From Clostridia bacterium (GTDB lineage: Bacteria; Bacillota; Clostridia; Christensenellales; Aristaeellaceae), in assembly GCA_017469265.1 (NCBI GenBank), contig JAFUGS010000001.1:1-35681 (forward strand): a stretch of 35,681 nt of DNA, read 5' to 3'. The position numbers and the translations under genes were made by a program. Below are positions 7,763 to 16,082 of this stretch, piece after piece. How positions within the stretch are numbered: position 1 is the stretch's first letter; each line of letters starts with the position of its first letter. Below the pieces are notes generated by a model. It had not been told where the DNA came from. It was given only the letters and a program-made list of their open reading frames with translations, and made no database searches.

Positions 7763-8653
7763 ATGGGTAAGTTCAAAACGCTGATGATCGGCGCATTGCT
7801 CCTGATGACGGCGCTGCCGGCCGCCGGGCGCGGGGACGCGCTGCCGCTGACGGGCGCCGCCCCCTATCCGCCGGTGGAAAGCGCCCTGGGGGAGGACGGG
7901 CTCAGCTACGACGACGGGTCCATTCAGGTCCGGATTGAGCCGGAAGTGGTCAATGACACGAACATCTTCTGGGTTTCCGTGAAGATCACGGATCCCTCCC
8001 AGCTGCGGACCGCGCTGGCCGGCCCCAAAGGGTCCAAGGTGCTGGCCCAGCCCATGACCATCGCGAAGCGGGCGAACGCCGTGCTGGCCATCAACGGGGA
8101 TTTTTTTACCAGCCACAACAGCGGCGTCGTGTACCGGCAGGGGCAGATGATGCGGAATGTGCCGGCCTATACCCGGGACGAGCTGCTGATTGACGAGAAC
8201 GGGGACCTGCATATTCTGGCCTTCCCGCCCCATACGGGCAAGGCGAAGATCGCGGAGGCCATCGCCGCCTTTCAGGAGACCCACGAGATCCGGGAGGCGT
8301 TTGCCTTCGGCCCGGGGCTGATCATCGACGGGAAGGTGCAGGAATTCGACCACCGGGAGAAGGTTTCCTGCGACTATATGAACCGGGCGCAGCGGGCCGT
8401 TTTCTGTCAGACCGGGCCCATGGAGTACCTGTTTCTGGTGACGGAGGGGAAGGAGCAGTTCCAGCCCGGGTTCACGGTGCCGGAATGCACGGAGCTGCTG
8501 GTAAAACGGGGCGGAGTACAGCAGGCCTACAACCTGGACGGGGGCAACTCGGCGCAGATCGTTCTGTGCGGAGAAAAGATCAACGCCGCCCAGTACGAGA
8601 AGGCGAGAAACATCGCGGACATGATCTGCTTCGCGACCACGGTGCGGCCCTGA
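7763..8653 (+). CDS. Secreted phosphodiester glycosidase (NAGPA-like family), paralogue B
   Basis: A 296-residue exported protein of the same family as the gene at 6688-7629. A short signal peptide (MGKFKTLMIGALLLMTALPA) is followed by the conserved core: VLAINGDFFTSHNSG, RDELLIDENGDLH, FAFGPGLIIDGKV and, near the end, AYNLDGGNSAQIVLCG. The two paralogues share the order of motifs but differ widely between them. It has its own ribosome binding site (GAGGAGAGG) before the ATG and starts the rightward arm, 31 bases beyond the promoter. The following CotH gene has its own promoter just past this stop codon but may also be reached by read-through. The family suggests cleavage of a sugar-phosphate diester in wall or capsule polymer; the substrate is unknown. 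Confidence 0.88.
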   Translation: MGKFKTLMIGALLLMTALPAAGRGDALPLTGAAPYPPVESALGEDGLSYDDGSIQVRIEPEVVNDTNIFWVSVKITDPSQLRTALAGPKGSKVLAQPMTIAKRANAVLAINGDFFTSHNSGVVYRQGQMMRNVPAYTRDELLIDENGDLHILAFPPHTGKAKIAEAIAAFQETHEIREAFAFGPGLIIDGKVQEFDHREKVSCDYMNRAQRAVFCQTGPMEYLFLVTEGKEQFQPGFTVPECTELLVKRGGVQQAYNLDGGNSAQIVLCGEKINAAQYEKARNIADMICFATTVRP

Positions 8654-8661
8654 GGGGAAAC

Positions 8662-8690
8662 TTGCATCCATGGGGCAGATGTGGTAAGAT
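8662..8690 (+). promoter_or_regulatory. Promoter of the right-arm CotH gene
   Basis: TTGCAT (8662-8667), 17 bases, TAAGAT (8685-8690), with TG one base before the -10 box (TGGTAAGAT). It lies right after the stop codon of paralogue B and about 35 bases before the ribosome binding site of the CotH gene. Confidence 0.75.
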
Positions 8691-8729
8691 AAGCGGGATT
8701 TTGAGACGCGGGAAAGGAGGGGAGCGGGC

Positions 8730-11700
8730 TTGGAACGGGAGCAGGGAAACAACGGGCTGCACGGGCGCAGGACCGCTTCCCGGGCCACGAAGGCGCGGCG
8801 CAGAAAGCAGCGGATGAACTTCCTGCTGCTGGCGGCCTTCGCGGCGGTGATCGCGCTGATCGTGCTGGTGACGCCGAAGGAGCCGACGCGGCGGGCCCGG
8901 TACACGGTGGGTACGGAGGACGGCAGCACCGGGGAAGGCGCGCGGCTGGTAAGCGAATACGAGGGGCTGGTGATCAGCGAGGTCATGCCCTCGAACCGGA
9001 CGGCCGTGACCGACGAGGACGGAAATTATCCCGACTGGGTGGAGATCTGGAACAGCTCGGATCGGGCGATTTCCCTGAACGGGGTGGGGCTCAGCGACAG
9101 GAGCGACAGCATCCGCTTCCTGTTTCCGGACATTACCCTGCCCGCGGACGGGCGGGTGATCGTGTTCTGCTCCAACAGCAACCAGGCTGTCCCGGGGATG
9201 CCCTTCCACGCGAAATTCAAGCTTTCCAGCGTGGGGGAGACGGTTTATCTGTACGACCCGAACGCCTATCTGATCGACAGCTGCAGATACCCGATTCTCG
9301 GCTCGGACGAGAGCTGGGCCCTGACGGAGGACGGATACAGGGGCGTGAGCTACTTCAGCCCCGGGTATCCCAACACGGAGGAAGGGCATAAGGCGTACCG
9401 GGAGAGCATCATGGTGACCGGCGGGGCGCTGGTGATCAACGAGGTCATGGCGGACGCCCTGACCGGCCTGCGGGATGAGGACGACGAGCTCAGCGACTGG
9501 GTGGAAATCTACAATACCACCTCCAGCGCCGTGAGCCTGGACAATTACGCCCTGAGCGACAACGAGGGCCGGCCGCTGAAATGGCGCTTTCCCAAGGGAG
9601 CCACGGTTCCGGGATACGGATACTACGTGGTTTTCTGCTCCGGGAAGGACAAGGTGGAGGCGGCCACCGGCGTGCCGCACACGAATTTCCGCCTCAGCGC
9701 GGAACAGGAGACGGTGCTGCTGGCGGACAGCCAGGGCCACGTGGTGGACCGGGTCATGATCGACAACCTGGCGGAGGACTGCAGCTACGGCCGGGGGGAG
9801 AACGGCACCATGCAGGTTTTCCAGACGGCGACCCCCGGGCTGCCCAACACCCTGCAGGGCTTCTACCAGATGGACATCAACCTGCGGGCGATGAACAAAA
9901 GCGGGGTTTACATCAGCGAGGTCATGGCCAGCAACGATTCCATTGTGACCTATCCCAGCGCGGGGAACACGGACTGGATCGAGCTGTACAATTCCGGCAC
10001 CCAGAGCGTGGATCTTTCCGGATACGGGCTCAGCGACCGGCTGACCCGGGGGCGGAAATGGCAGTTCCCCTACGGCACGCTGATCGGCCCCGGGGAATAC
10101 AAGATCGTCCTGTGCGACGGCACCCGGGGCTCCACGGACACGGGGACGCTGCACGCCAGCTTCAAGATCAACCGGACTGGGCAGGAGACGCTGGCGCTGA
10201 CTGACCCGGATGGGCGCATCCTGGACAAGATGATTCTACCGGAGCAGCGGACCGACGTTTCCTATGGCAGGACCCTGGGGATGTCGGGCTTTTTTTATTA
10301 TGATACGCCGACGCCCTTCCAGCAGAACGGGGAGGGCTTCACCGGATACACGGCGGCACCGGCCTTTACGGTTTCGCCGGGGCTGTACTACTCCACGGTG
10401 TATGTGGAATTCACCATCCCGGAGGGGACGCAGGTTTTCTACACCACCAACGGAGCGGAGCCCACGCAGAGCGACACCCCCTACAACGGGGAGCGGCTGG
10501 AGCTGAACTTCACCACGGTGCTGCGGGCCCGAGCCTTCGCGGCGGATCCGGGGCTGAAGGCCAGCGACATCCTGACGGGCACCTTCCTGATCAACACCTA
10601 TCACACGCTGCCGGTGTTCTCCCTGACGACGGACCCGGAAAACCTGTGGAACGAGACCACGGGCATGCTGGCGGACGGCAACATCCTGAAGGAGGCGCCG
10701 GGCAAGCTGCCCTTCAAGAACGCCACCTACCGGATCGTGAAGGACAGCGGCGCCCGGTTCCCGGTGCACGTGGAGATGTACGACACGGACGGGACGATGA
10801 TCCTGAACCAGGGGGCCCAGTTCAGCCTCATGGGGGACTACAGCCTGGACATGCCCCAGAAGAGCATGAAATTCCGGGCCAAGAGCCTGTACGGCGCCAA
10901 GACCTTCAACGCCGCGCTGTTCCCGGACCGGGAGTACACGGAGTACAAGAGCTTCGTGCTGCGCAACAGCGGGAACGACTCCATGTGGACCCGGCTGCAG
11001 GACGGCTTCGAGAGCCGGCTGCTGGACGCCTACGGGGCCACGGTGATCCACCAGGCCTGGCGGCCGGTGGCGGTGTACCTGAACGGGGTCTACTGGGGCC
11101 ATATGAACCTGCGGGAGCGGGTGGACAAATTCTTCGTGGCCCAGCATGAGGGGCTCACCTTTGACCAGGCGGACGACTTCGACATCCTGCAGGCCAGCGG
11201 CGCCACCAAGTACGGCAGCAACAAGGAATTCAAGGCCATGCTGAAGAAGATCCGGGAAGGGGATCCGGCGAAAAACCCGGAGGACCTGCAGTACATCCTG
11301 GACAACGTGGACGTGGACAACCTGTTTGAGTACCTGGCCCTGGAGATGTTCGTGGGCAACAGCGACATCGGCAACACCCGGTTCTACCGGCTGAAGGAGC
11401 CCGGCGGCAAGTGGAAATGGATCTGGTACGACGCGGACTACGGGCTGTTCATGTCCAACTTCGACAGCCCCAAGAGCTACACCAAGGCCAAGGGCATGGG
11501 CCAGCAGAACATCGACAACACCATCTTCCGGAAGCTGCTGAGCGTGCCGGAGTATAAGGACAAGTTCCTGTACAAGCTGGGGGACGTGTTCAAGTTTATG
11601 ACGACGGAAACCATGCTGCGGATTCTGGAGCCCCTGGTGGAGCAGATCACCCCGGAGATGGAGCTGCACTGGGCCCGCTGGGGCGAGGAGAACGACCAGA

Positions 11701-11897
11701 TGGTGTTGTCGGAGGTGCCCGTCACGGTGGACGGGGCCTACCGGTACTGGGAGAAGCGCGTGGAGCGGCTGCGGAACGTCTGCCGGAAGCGGCCGACCTA
11801 TCTGTGGGAAATGGTGCAGAACGCCTTCGACCTGACGGACGCGCAGATGGTGGAGTACCTGGGCGAGAAGCCGGAGATGCCGCCGGACGCGGTATAG
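8730..11897 (+). CDS. Membrane-anchored CotH-kinase protein with three lamin-tail domains
   Basis: A 1055-residue protein with a basic cytoplasmic N-terminus (RRTASRATKARRRKQR) and one membrane segment at about 29-48; there is no cleavage site, so it should stay anchored with the rest outside. Three lamin-tail domains start near residues 80 (LVISEVMPSN), 233 (LVINEVMAD) and 393 (VYISEVMASN). A chitobiase-like domain lies near 546 (VFYTTNGAEPT). The CotH kinase domain fills the C-terminal half, with YLNGVYWGHMNLRERVDKF near 782, GNSDIGNTRFYRL and WIWYDADYGLF near 897; the N/D-rich and DxD motifs are the expected ATP-Mg residues. The start is TTG 8730-8732, eight bases after GGAAAGGAGGGG. It precedes DUF4956, VTC and AAA+ genes with which CotH genes are often found. 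It probably phosphorylates an exported target, not identifiable here. Confidence 0.92.
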   Translation: MEREQGNNGLHGRRTASRATKARRRKQRMNFLLLAAFAAVIALIVLVTPKEPTRRARYTVGTEDGSTGEGARLVSEYEGLVISEVMPSNRTAVTDEDGNYPDWVEIWNSSDRAISLNGVGLSDRSDSIRFLFPDITLPADGRVIVFCSNSNQAVPGMPFHAKFKLSSVGETVYLYDPNAYLIDSCRYPILGSDESWALTEDGYRGVSYFSPGYPNTEEGHKAYRESIMVTGGALVINEVMADALTGLRDEDDELSDWVEIYNTTSSAVSLDNYALSDNEGRPLKWRFPKGATVPGYGYYVVFCSGKDKVEAATGVPHTNFRLSAEQETVLLADSQGHVVDRVMIDNLAEDCSYGRGENGTMQVFQTATPGLPNTLQGFYQMDINLRAMNKSGVYISEVMASNDSIVTYPSAGNTDWIELYNSGTQSVDLSGYGLSDRLTRGRKWQFPYGTLIGPGEYKIVLCDGTRGSTDTGTLHASFKINRTGQETLALTDPDGRILDKMILPEQRTDVSYGRTLGMSGFFYYDTPTPFQQNGEGFTGYTAAPAFTVSPGLYYSTVYVEFTIPEGTQVFYTTNGAEPTQSDTPYNGERLELNFTTVLRARAFAADPGLKASDILTGTFLINTYHTLPVFSLTTDPENLWNETTGMLADGNILKEAPGKLPFKNATYRIVKDSGARFPVHVEMYDTDGTMILNQGAQFSLMGDYSLDMPQKSMKFRAKSLYGAKTFNAALFPDREYTEYKSFVLRNSGNDSMWTRLQDGFESRLLDAYGATVIHQAWRPVAVYLNGVYWGHMNLRERVDKFFVAQHEGLTFDQADDFDILQASGATKYGSNKEFKAMLKKIREGDPAKNPEDLQYILDNVDVDNLFEYLALEMFVGNSDIGNTRFYRLKEPGGKWKWIWYDADYGLFMSNFDSPKSYTKAKGMGQQNIDNTIFRKLLSVPEYKDKFLYKLGDVFKFMTTETMLRILEPLVEQITPEMELHWARWGEENDQMVLSEVPVTVDGAYRYWEKRVERLRNVCRKRPTYLWEMVQNAFDLTDAQMVEYLGEKPEMPPDAV

Positions 11898-11922
11898 GGA
11901 AATTTGCCAAAGGCAGGAAAGC

Positions 11923-11951
11923 CGCGCCGTTCCCCCCGGGGGACGGGCGCG
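11923..11951 (+). other. GC-rich hairpin between CotH and DUF4956 genes
   Basis: GCGCCGTTCCCC pairs with GGGGGACGGGCGC with one bulge. No T-tract follows, so it looks like an mRNA stability or pausing element between operon genes, not a terminator. Confidence 0.4.
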
Positions 11952-11989
11952 GGAACGAAAACGCACAGACGCAGGAGGAATGAATCATC

Positions 11990-12694
11990 ATGGAAACCGG
12001 AGCCGGCAGCAGCCTCAGCAGTGTTCTGAAGAATAACGCGAGCCTGAGCGAGTACTTTACCAACCAGTTTGTGAGCCTGACGCCCTGGAAGATCCTGATC
12101 GGGCTGCTGATGGGCTGCCTGGTGGGGCTGATCATCGCCTTCGTTTACAAGCGGTGCTACCGGGGGGTGCTCTACAGCCCCAGCTTTGCCCTGACGCTGA
12201 TGATGCTGACGCTGATCACCACGCCGGTGGTCATGTACATCAAGAGCGACATCGCCCTGAGCATGGGCATGGTGGGCGCCCTGAGCATCGTGCGCTTCCG
12301 CACCGCGGTCAAGGATCCCATGGACACGGCCTACATGTTCTGGGCGCTGACCATGGGCATTCTGCTGGGAGCGGAACTGTACCTGCACGCCCTGATGGTG
12401 GTGCTGGTGATCAGCGTGATCCTGTTCCTGATGAGCTTCCTGAAGCTGGGGAAGGGGAACGCCTACCTGCTGGTGGTGCACTACGACGAGTACGCGGAGC
12501 AGGACATCACCCAGCTGCTGCGGCGCACCGTGAAGCAGCGGAAGCTGCGGTCCAAGACCGTGACCCGCAGCGGCGCGGAGATGACCGTGGAGGTCCGGCT
12601 GGACAGCAAGCAGGACCTGGTGGCCAATGTGCTGAACGTCGAGGGCGTGCACGACGCGACGCTGGTCGCCTGCCAGACGGAAGCGGGGGCGTAA
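11990..12694 (+). CDS. DUF4956 membrane protein
   Basis: A 234-residue integral membrane protein of the DUF4956 family. Hydrophobic segments lie at about 34-53, 65-83, 113-128 and 131-150. The most conserved stretch, GALSIVRFRTAVKDP (96-110), sits just before the third full segment and holds two arginines and a lysine next to the membrane. Residues 155-234 form a soluble C-terminal domain, probably cytoplasmic. The biochemical function is unknown; the family is repeatedly found beside VTC polyphosphate polymerase-domain and CotH genes, as here. The positive motif near the membrane and the coupling to VTC (three bases between the genes) make a polymer-translocating or anchoring partner a reasonable inference, not a demonstrated role. 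The ATG follows AGGAGG 11 bases upstream. Confidence 0.88.
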   Translation: METGAGSSLSSVLKNNASLSEYFTNQFVSLTPWKILIGLLMGCLVGLIIAFVYKRCYRGVLYSPSFALTLMMLTLITTPVVMYIKSDIALSMGMVGALSIVRFRTAVKDPMDTAYMFWALTMGILLGAELYLHALMVVLVISVILFLMSFLKLGKGNAYLLVVHYDEYAEQDITQLLRRTVKQRKLRSKTVTRSGAEMTVEVRLDSKQDLVANVLNVEGVHDATLVACQTEAGA

Positions 12695-12697
12695 GCC

Positions 12698-13408
12698 GTG
12701 GCCATGAACACCCTGCCCCTGCGGCACGAGCTGAAGTACTTCATCAACGAGATGCAGTACTACGTGCTCTCCGGCATCCTGGATCAGGTGCTGCAGCGGG
12801 ATCCCTTCGGGGACGAATACAACGAATACCACATCCGCAGCCTGTACTTTGACACGGCGTTCAATACCGCGCTGTTTGACAAGCTGGACGGAAACCCGAA
12901 CCGGGACAAGTACCGCATCCGGATTTACAACTTCAGCGACCGGACGATCAAAATGGAGTGCAAGACCAAGGTGGGGAGCCTGATCTCCAAGCGGAGCCAG
13001 ACGATTCCCAGGCTGCTGTGCGAGCAGCTGATGGCCGGGGATCCCACCGGGCTGGAAACCACCCGCAGCGGGCTGCTGAACGACGTGTACCGGGAGATGA
13101 CGGTGAACCTGCTGCGGCCGGTGGTGATCGTGGACTACGTGCGGGAGGCGTACCTGCACCCGGCGGAGGAGGTGCGCATCACCTTTGACAAGCAGCTGCG
13201 CACCGGGCTGTGGAGCAGGGATCTGTTCAACCCGGAGCTGCCCACCATTCCGCCCTTTGAGAACAACGAGATCATTCTGGAAGTGAAATACAACCAGTTT
13301 CTGCCGCCCTATATCCGGGATCTGCTGAACACCTACTGCCGGGGGGCCTGCAACAGCGCCATCAGCAAGTACACCTGGTGCCGGCGGTATGAGGAGCTGG
13401 AGGCCTGA
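12698..13408 (+). CDS. VTC-domain polyphosphate polymerase-like protein
   Basis: A 236-residue soluble protein that is essentially one VTC domain, the triphosphate-tunnel fold which in yeast Vtc4 makes polyphosphate from ATP. The basic tunnel residues expected from Vtc4 are visible: K13 in RHELKYF, R73 and R75 in KYRIRIY, K85/E87/K89 in IKMECKTK, K98-R99, R149 in DYVREAY, R160 with D164 in RITFD, and E195/K197 in ILEVKYN. SLYFDT near 49 is also typical. With all of these present, catalysis is likely, but the product (polyphosphate or another phosphate transfer) is inferred. It has no membrane segment of its own and follows DUF4956 by three bases. The start may be GTG 12698 or the ATG two codons later (12704). 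Confidence 0.9.
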   Translation: MAMNTLPLRHELKYFINEMQYYVLSGILDQVLQRDPFGDEYNEYHIRSLYFDTAFNTALFDKLDGNPNRDKYRIRIYNFSDRTIKMECKTKVGSLISKRSQTIPRLLCEQLMAGDPTGLETTRSGLLNDVYREMTVNLLRPVVIVDYVREAYLHPAEEVRITFDKQLRTGLWSRDLFNPELPTIPPFENNEIILEVKYNQFLPPYIRDLLNTYCRGACNSAISKYTWCRRYEELEA

Positions 13409-13429
13409 GCGGCAAGGAGGAGAAAAAGG

Positions 13430-15319
13430 ATGGAGGCCCTGATTTCCAAATGGCACCGGGAGCTGGAGCTTTTCAGCGGGATTAAGCCCCTGCTGATCTT
13501 CGAGGGCAACGTGCTGGACCAGTACCGCTACCCGGTGGCGGGCAGCCTGCGGCAGGACGAGATCGTGCCGCTGAGCCGGTACCTGCAGACCTATTTTCAG
13601 GACGAGGGATATGACCAGATTGTGTTCTACAGCAACCTGGTGGGCTTCGTGAATCCCTACGCGCCGGGGATGCTCCAGCGGTACGCGGAGCTGACGGGCG
13701 CCGCCGTGACCCAGGGGGCCATCCAGGCGGAATTCAAGGGCAACGACGCCAACACCGCGCCCAACGTGATCCGCCGGGCCATGAGCCAGCGGGAGGCCGC
13801 CACGGTGACGGTGCTGGAGATGGCCAGCCACTACATCACCACGCCGGAGCGCATGGACCAGCAGGACGTGAACAGCTTCAATATCCTGCTGCAGAGCGCC
13901 CTCAGCTCCGCCTGGGTGCGGACCCCCAACGGGAAGAAGCAGAATCTGCTGATCCTGCTGGTGAACAAGCTGAACGACCTGCCGGCCTGGTTCTACCTGA
14001 ACAACCCGGTGTGCAAAATCCTGGAGCTGGACGCGCCGGGCCGGGAGGAGCGGAAGCGCATGCTGGAGGGGGAGAACCTGGCGGGGTTTTTCTCCGGGAC
14101 GGTCTACCGCCGGGACATGCCCTACTACCGGGAGCATCCGGAGGAGCTGGAGCGGATCCGGGAGCGGTTCGTGGGCCTGACGGAGGGCCTCAGCTTTACG
14201 GAGCTGGAGGAAATGCGGCTGCTGAGCAAGCAGGAGGAAACCCCCATCCGGGACCTGTGCACGGTGGTGGACCTGTACAAGTACGGCATCAAGGAGAACC
14301 CCTGGAGCAGCCTGAGCATGGAAAGCCTGAAGACGGCGAAGCAGGACTTTGAGAAGCGCATCAAGGGCCAGGACGCGGCGCTGGAGCGGACGCTGGACGT
14401 GGTGAAGCGGGCGGTCACCGGGATGAACGGGGTCAACTCCTCCTCCACGGGCAAGCCCAAGGGCGTCCTGTTCTACGCCGGGCCCACGGGCACCGGCAAG
14501 ACGGAAACCGCCAAGGCCCTGGCGGAAAAGCTCTTCGGCGACGAGCGGGCCTGCGTGCGCTTTGACATGAGCGAATACGGCCAGAGCCACTCGGACCAGA
14601 AGCTGATGGGCGCGCCTCCCGGATACGTGGGATATGAGGCGGGCGGCCAGCTGACCAACGCGGTGAAGGAGAACCCCTTCTGCATCCTGCTGTTTGACGA
14701 GATCGAGAAAGCCCACAGCTCCGTGCTGGACAAGTTCCTGCAGATCCTGGAGGACGGGCGGATGACGGACGGGCAGGGGAAGACGGTGTATTTCTCCGAG
14801 ACCATCATCATCTTTACCAGCAACCTGGGCATCTACGTGAAGGACGCCTTTGGCAACCGGCAGCCCAACGTGACCATGGACATGGATTACAGCGAGGTGC
14901 GGACCCGGGTGCGGGGCGCCATTGAGGACTATTTCAAGCTGGAGCTGGGCCGGCCGGAGATCCTGAACCGCATCGGCGAGAACATCGTGGTCTTTGACTA
15001 CATCCGCAAGGAAGCGGCGCAGCTGATCCTGAAGAGCCAGGTGAACAAGATCATCGGGAACCTGCGGGAGCAGAAGAACATCCGGATCCGGATCGAGGAT
15101 TTCGCGTATCAGAGCCTGGAGGAGGCAGCCACCTTCGACCTGAGCAATGGCGGCCGGGGCATCGGGAACCAGGTGGAAAGCCTGCTGATGAACCCCCTGA
15201 GCCGGTGGATGTTTGACAACGGCGTGATTCAGGACGCGGAGATCGTGATCGAGGGCTTCGATACCAGCGCGAATCCCCCGGCCCTGCGCTGCAGGAAGGA
15301 GGAGGCGGCCCATGAGTGA
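13430..15319 (+). CDS. ClpB/ClpC-like AAA+ ATPase with a degenerate first half
   Basis: A 629-residue AAA+ protein. The C-terminal module is a complete Clp-type ATPase: Walker A GPTGTGKT (351-358), pore loop GYVGYEAGG (399-407), Walker B LLFDE (420-424), sensor 1 TSN (463-465), arginine-finger region GRPEILNRI (507-515) and a D2 small domain with sensor 2 GRGIGNQVE. The first ~290 residues look like another AAA-type fold (LLIFEG, VTVLEMASHY, NLLILLVNKLNDLP) but no Walker A is present, so this half probably does not hydrolyse ATP. There is no ClpN double repeat, ClpB middle coiled coil or IGF/L loop for ClpP, so it is more likely a remodelling factor than a protease partner. It sits 21 bases after the VTC gene and overlaps the next gene, implying a joint function. 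The ATG follows AAGGAGGAG. Confidence 0.9.
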   Translation: MEALISKWHRELELFSGIKPLLIFEGNVLDQYRYPVAGSLRQDEIVPLSRYLQTYFQDEGYDQIVFYSNLVGFVNPYAPGMLQRYAELTGAAVTQGAIQAEFKGNDANTAPNVIRRAMSQREAATVTVLEMASHYITTPERMDQQDVNSFNILLQSALSSAWVRTPNGKKQNLLILLVNKLNDLPAWFYLNNPVCKILELDAPGREERKRMLEGENLAGFFSGTVYRRDMPYYREHPEELERIRERFVGLTEGLSFTELEEMRLLSKQEETPIRDLCTVVDLYKYGIKENPWSSLSMESLKTAKQDFEKRIKGQDAALERTLDVVKRAVTGMNGVNSSSTGKPKGVLFYAGPTGTGKTETAKALAEKLFGDERACVRFDMSEYGQSHSDQKLMGAPPGYVGYEAGGQLTNAVKENPFCILLFDEIEKAHSSVLDKFLQILEDGRMTDGQGKTVYFSETIIIFTSNLGIYVKDAFGNRQPNVTMDMDYSEVRTRVRGAIEDYFKLELGRPEILNRIGENIVVFDYIRKEAAQLILKSQVNKIIGNLREQKNIRIRIEDFAYQSLEEAATFDLSNGGRGIGNQVESLLMNPLSRWMFDNGVIQDAEIVIEGFDTSANPPALRCRKEEAAHE

Positions 15320-16004
15320 GAAGATCGACCTGAACGCCGCCCAGAAAAAGCTGGCGGAGACCCTGAAGGGGATCGGCATGGATCTCTGGGGCACGGAGGA
15401 TCCGGAAAAGTGGGCGGAGCAGGCCTTTGACGAATCCGCCCAGGCCGCCCCGGCGGCGAAGCAGCCCCCGAAGGCGGAAAAGCCGGCCCCCATAGCGGAG
15501 AAAAAGGCGGACCTGTCCAACCTGTGGATCACGGCGGACGAGACCATTGACTGGACGGAAGCGCTGATTTCGGAATGGCCCCGGGACGGGCTGACGTCGC
15601 CGCGGCTGTGGGCTTTCTATCACCGGATGGCGGAAAAGGTGCTGCAGGGGGATCTGGCGGCCTACGTGGAGGTGCTGACCACCCTGAACCCCCTGGGGGA
15701 TCTGGCGGAATACGTTTCCGGCATGGTGCTGCGGACCCCGGCGGCGGAGCGGCTGGAATGCGAGTTTGAGTGCCGGCCGGAGGAGATGGAGAAGGACGCC
15801 CGGGGATACCTGGGGGCCCTGAGCGTCCGGGCGGCCCGGGATCTGCTGGCGGTGCTGCCGGTGGAGGAGGTCCACGTGACGGGCCGGATGGGCCAGGAGC
15901 AAAAGCTGGACGTCACCTTCCGGCGGAGCCAGATGCTGAAGCGGAAGATGGCCTTCCTGAACCCCGCGGATTTCGTGGAGGAATGCGGGGGGCAGATGAT
16001 GTAA
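15312..16004 (+). CDS. Unrecognised protein coupled to the AAA+ ATPase
   Basis: A 230-residue protein I do not recognise. It has an N-terminal helical segment (DLNAAQKKLAETLKGIGMDLWG), then an Ala/Pro/Lys-rich linker at about residues 43-66 (AQAAPAAKQPPKAEKPAP), a helical middle part and a mixed C-terminal region ending NPADFVEECGGQMM. There is no signal peptide or membrane segment, so it should act in the cytoplasm. Its ATG overlaps the end of the AAA+ gene by eight bases, strongly suggesting translational coupling and fixed stoichiometry. An adaptor or substrate-delivery subunit for the AAA+ protein is a reasonable guess from context only. Confidence 0.75.
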   Translation: MSEKIDLNAAQKKLAETLKGIGMDLWGTEDPEKWAEQAFDESAQAAPAAKQPPKAEKPAPIAEKKADLSNLWITADETIDWTEALISEWPRDGLTSPRLWAFYHRMAEKVLQGDLAAYVEVLTTLNPLGDLAEYVSGMVLRTPAAERLECEFECRPEEMEKDARGYLGALSVRAARDLLAVLPVEEVHVTGRMGQEQKLDVTFRRSQMLKRKMAFLNPADFVEECGGQMM

Positions 16005-16008
16005 AAAT

Positions 16009-16066
16009 GAACCGGCTGGGAACAGGATGTGTTTCCAGCCGGTTCGATACCGGCCGCATCGGCCGG
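16009..16066 (+). repeat. Two consecutive hairpins between the 230-residue protein gene and nagA
   Basis: First: GAACCGGCTGGGAAC (16009-16023) against GTTTCCAGCCGGTTC (16031-16045), 15 bp with one G-T pair and a 7-base loop. Second: CCGGCCG, CAT, CGGCCGG (16050-16066). On the plus strand no T-tract follows, so this is not a classic terminator there; on the minus strand the first stem is followed by ATTTTT. It may separate the upstream operon from nagA or stabilise mRNA ends. Confidence 0.6.
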
Positions 16067-16082
16067 AGAAAGGAGCGGCCCC

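Noticed and set aside
11798-15547. A 1249-codon open frame on the minus strand spanning four plus-strand genes
   Set aside because: It crosses the borders of CotH, DUF4956, VTC and AAA+ genes, each with its own start site and conserved motifs. The His/Gln/Val-rich product has no recognisable features.
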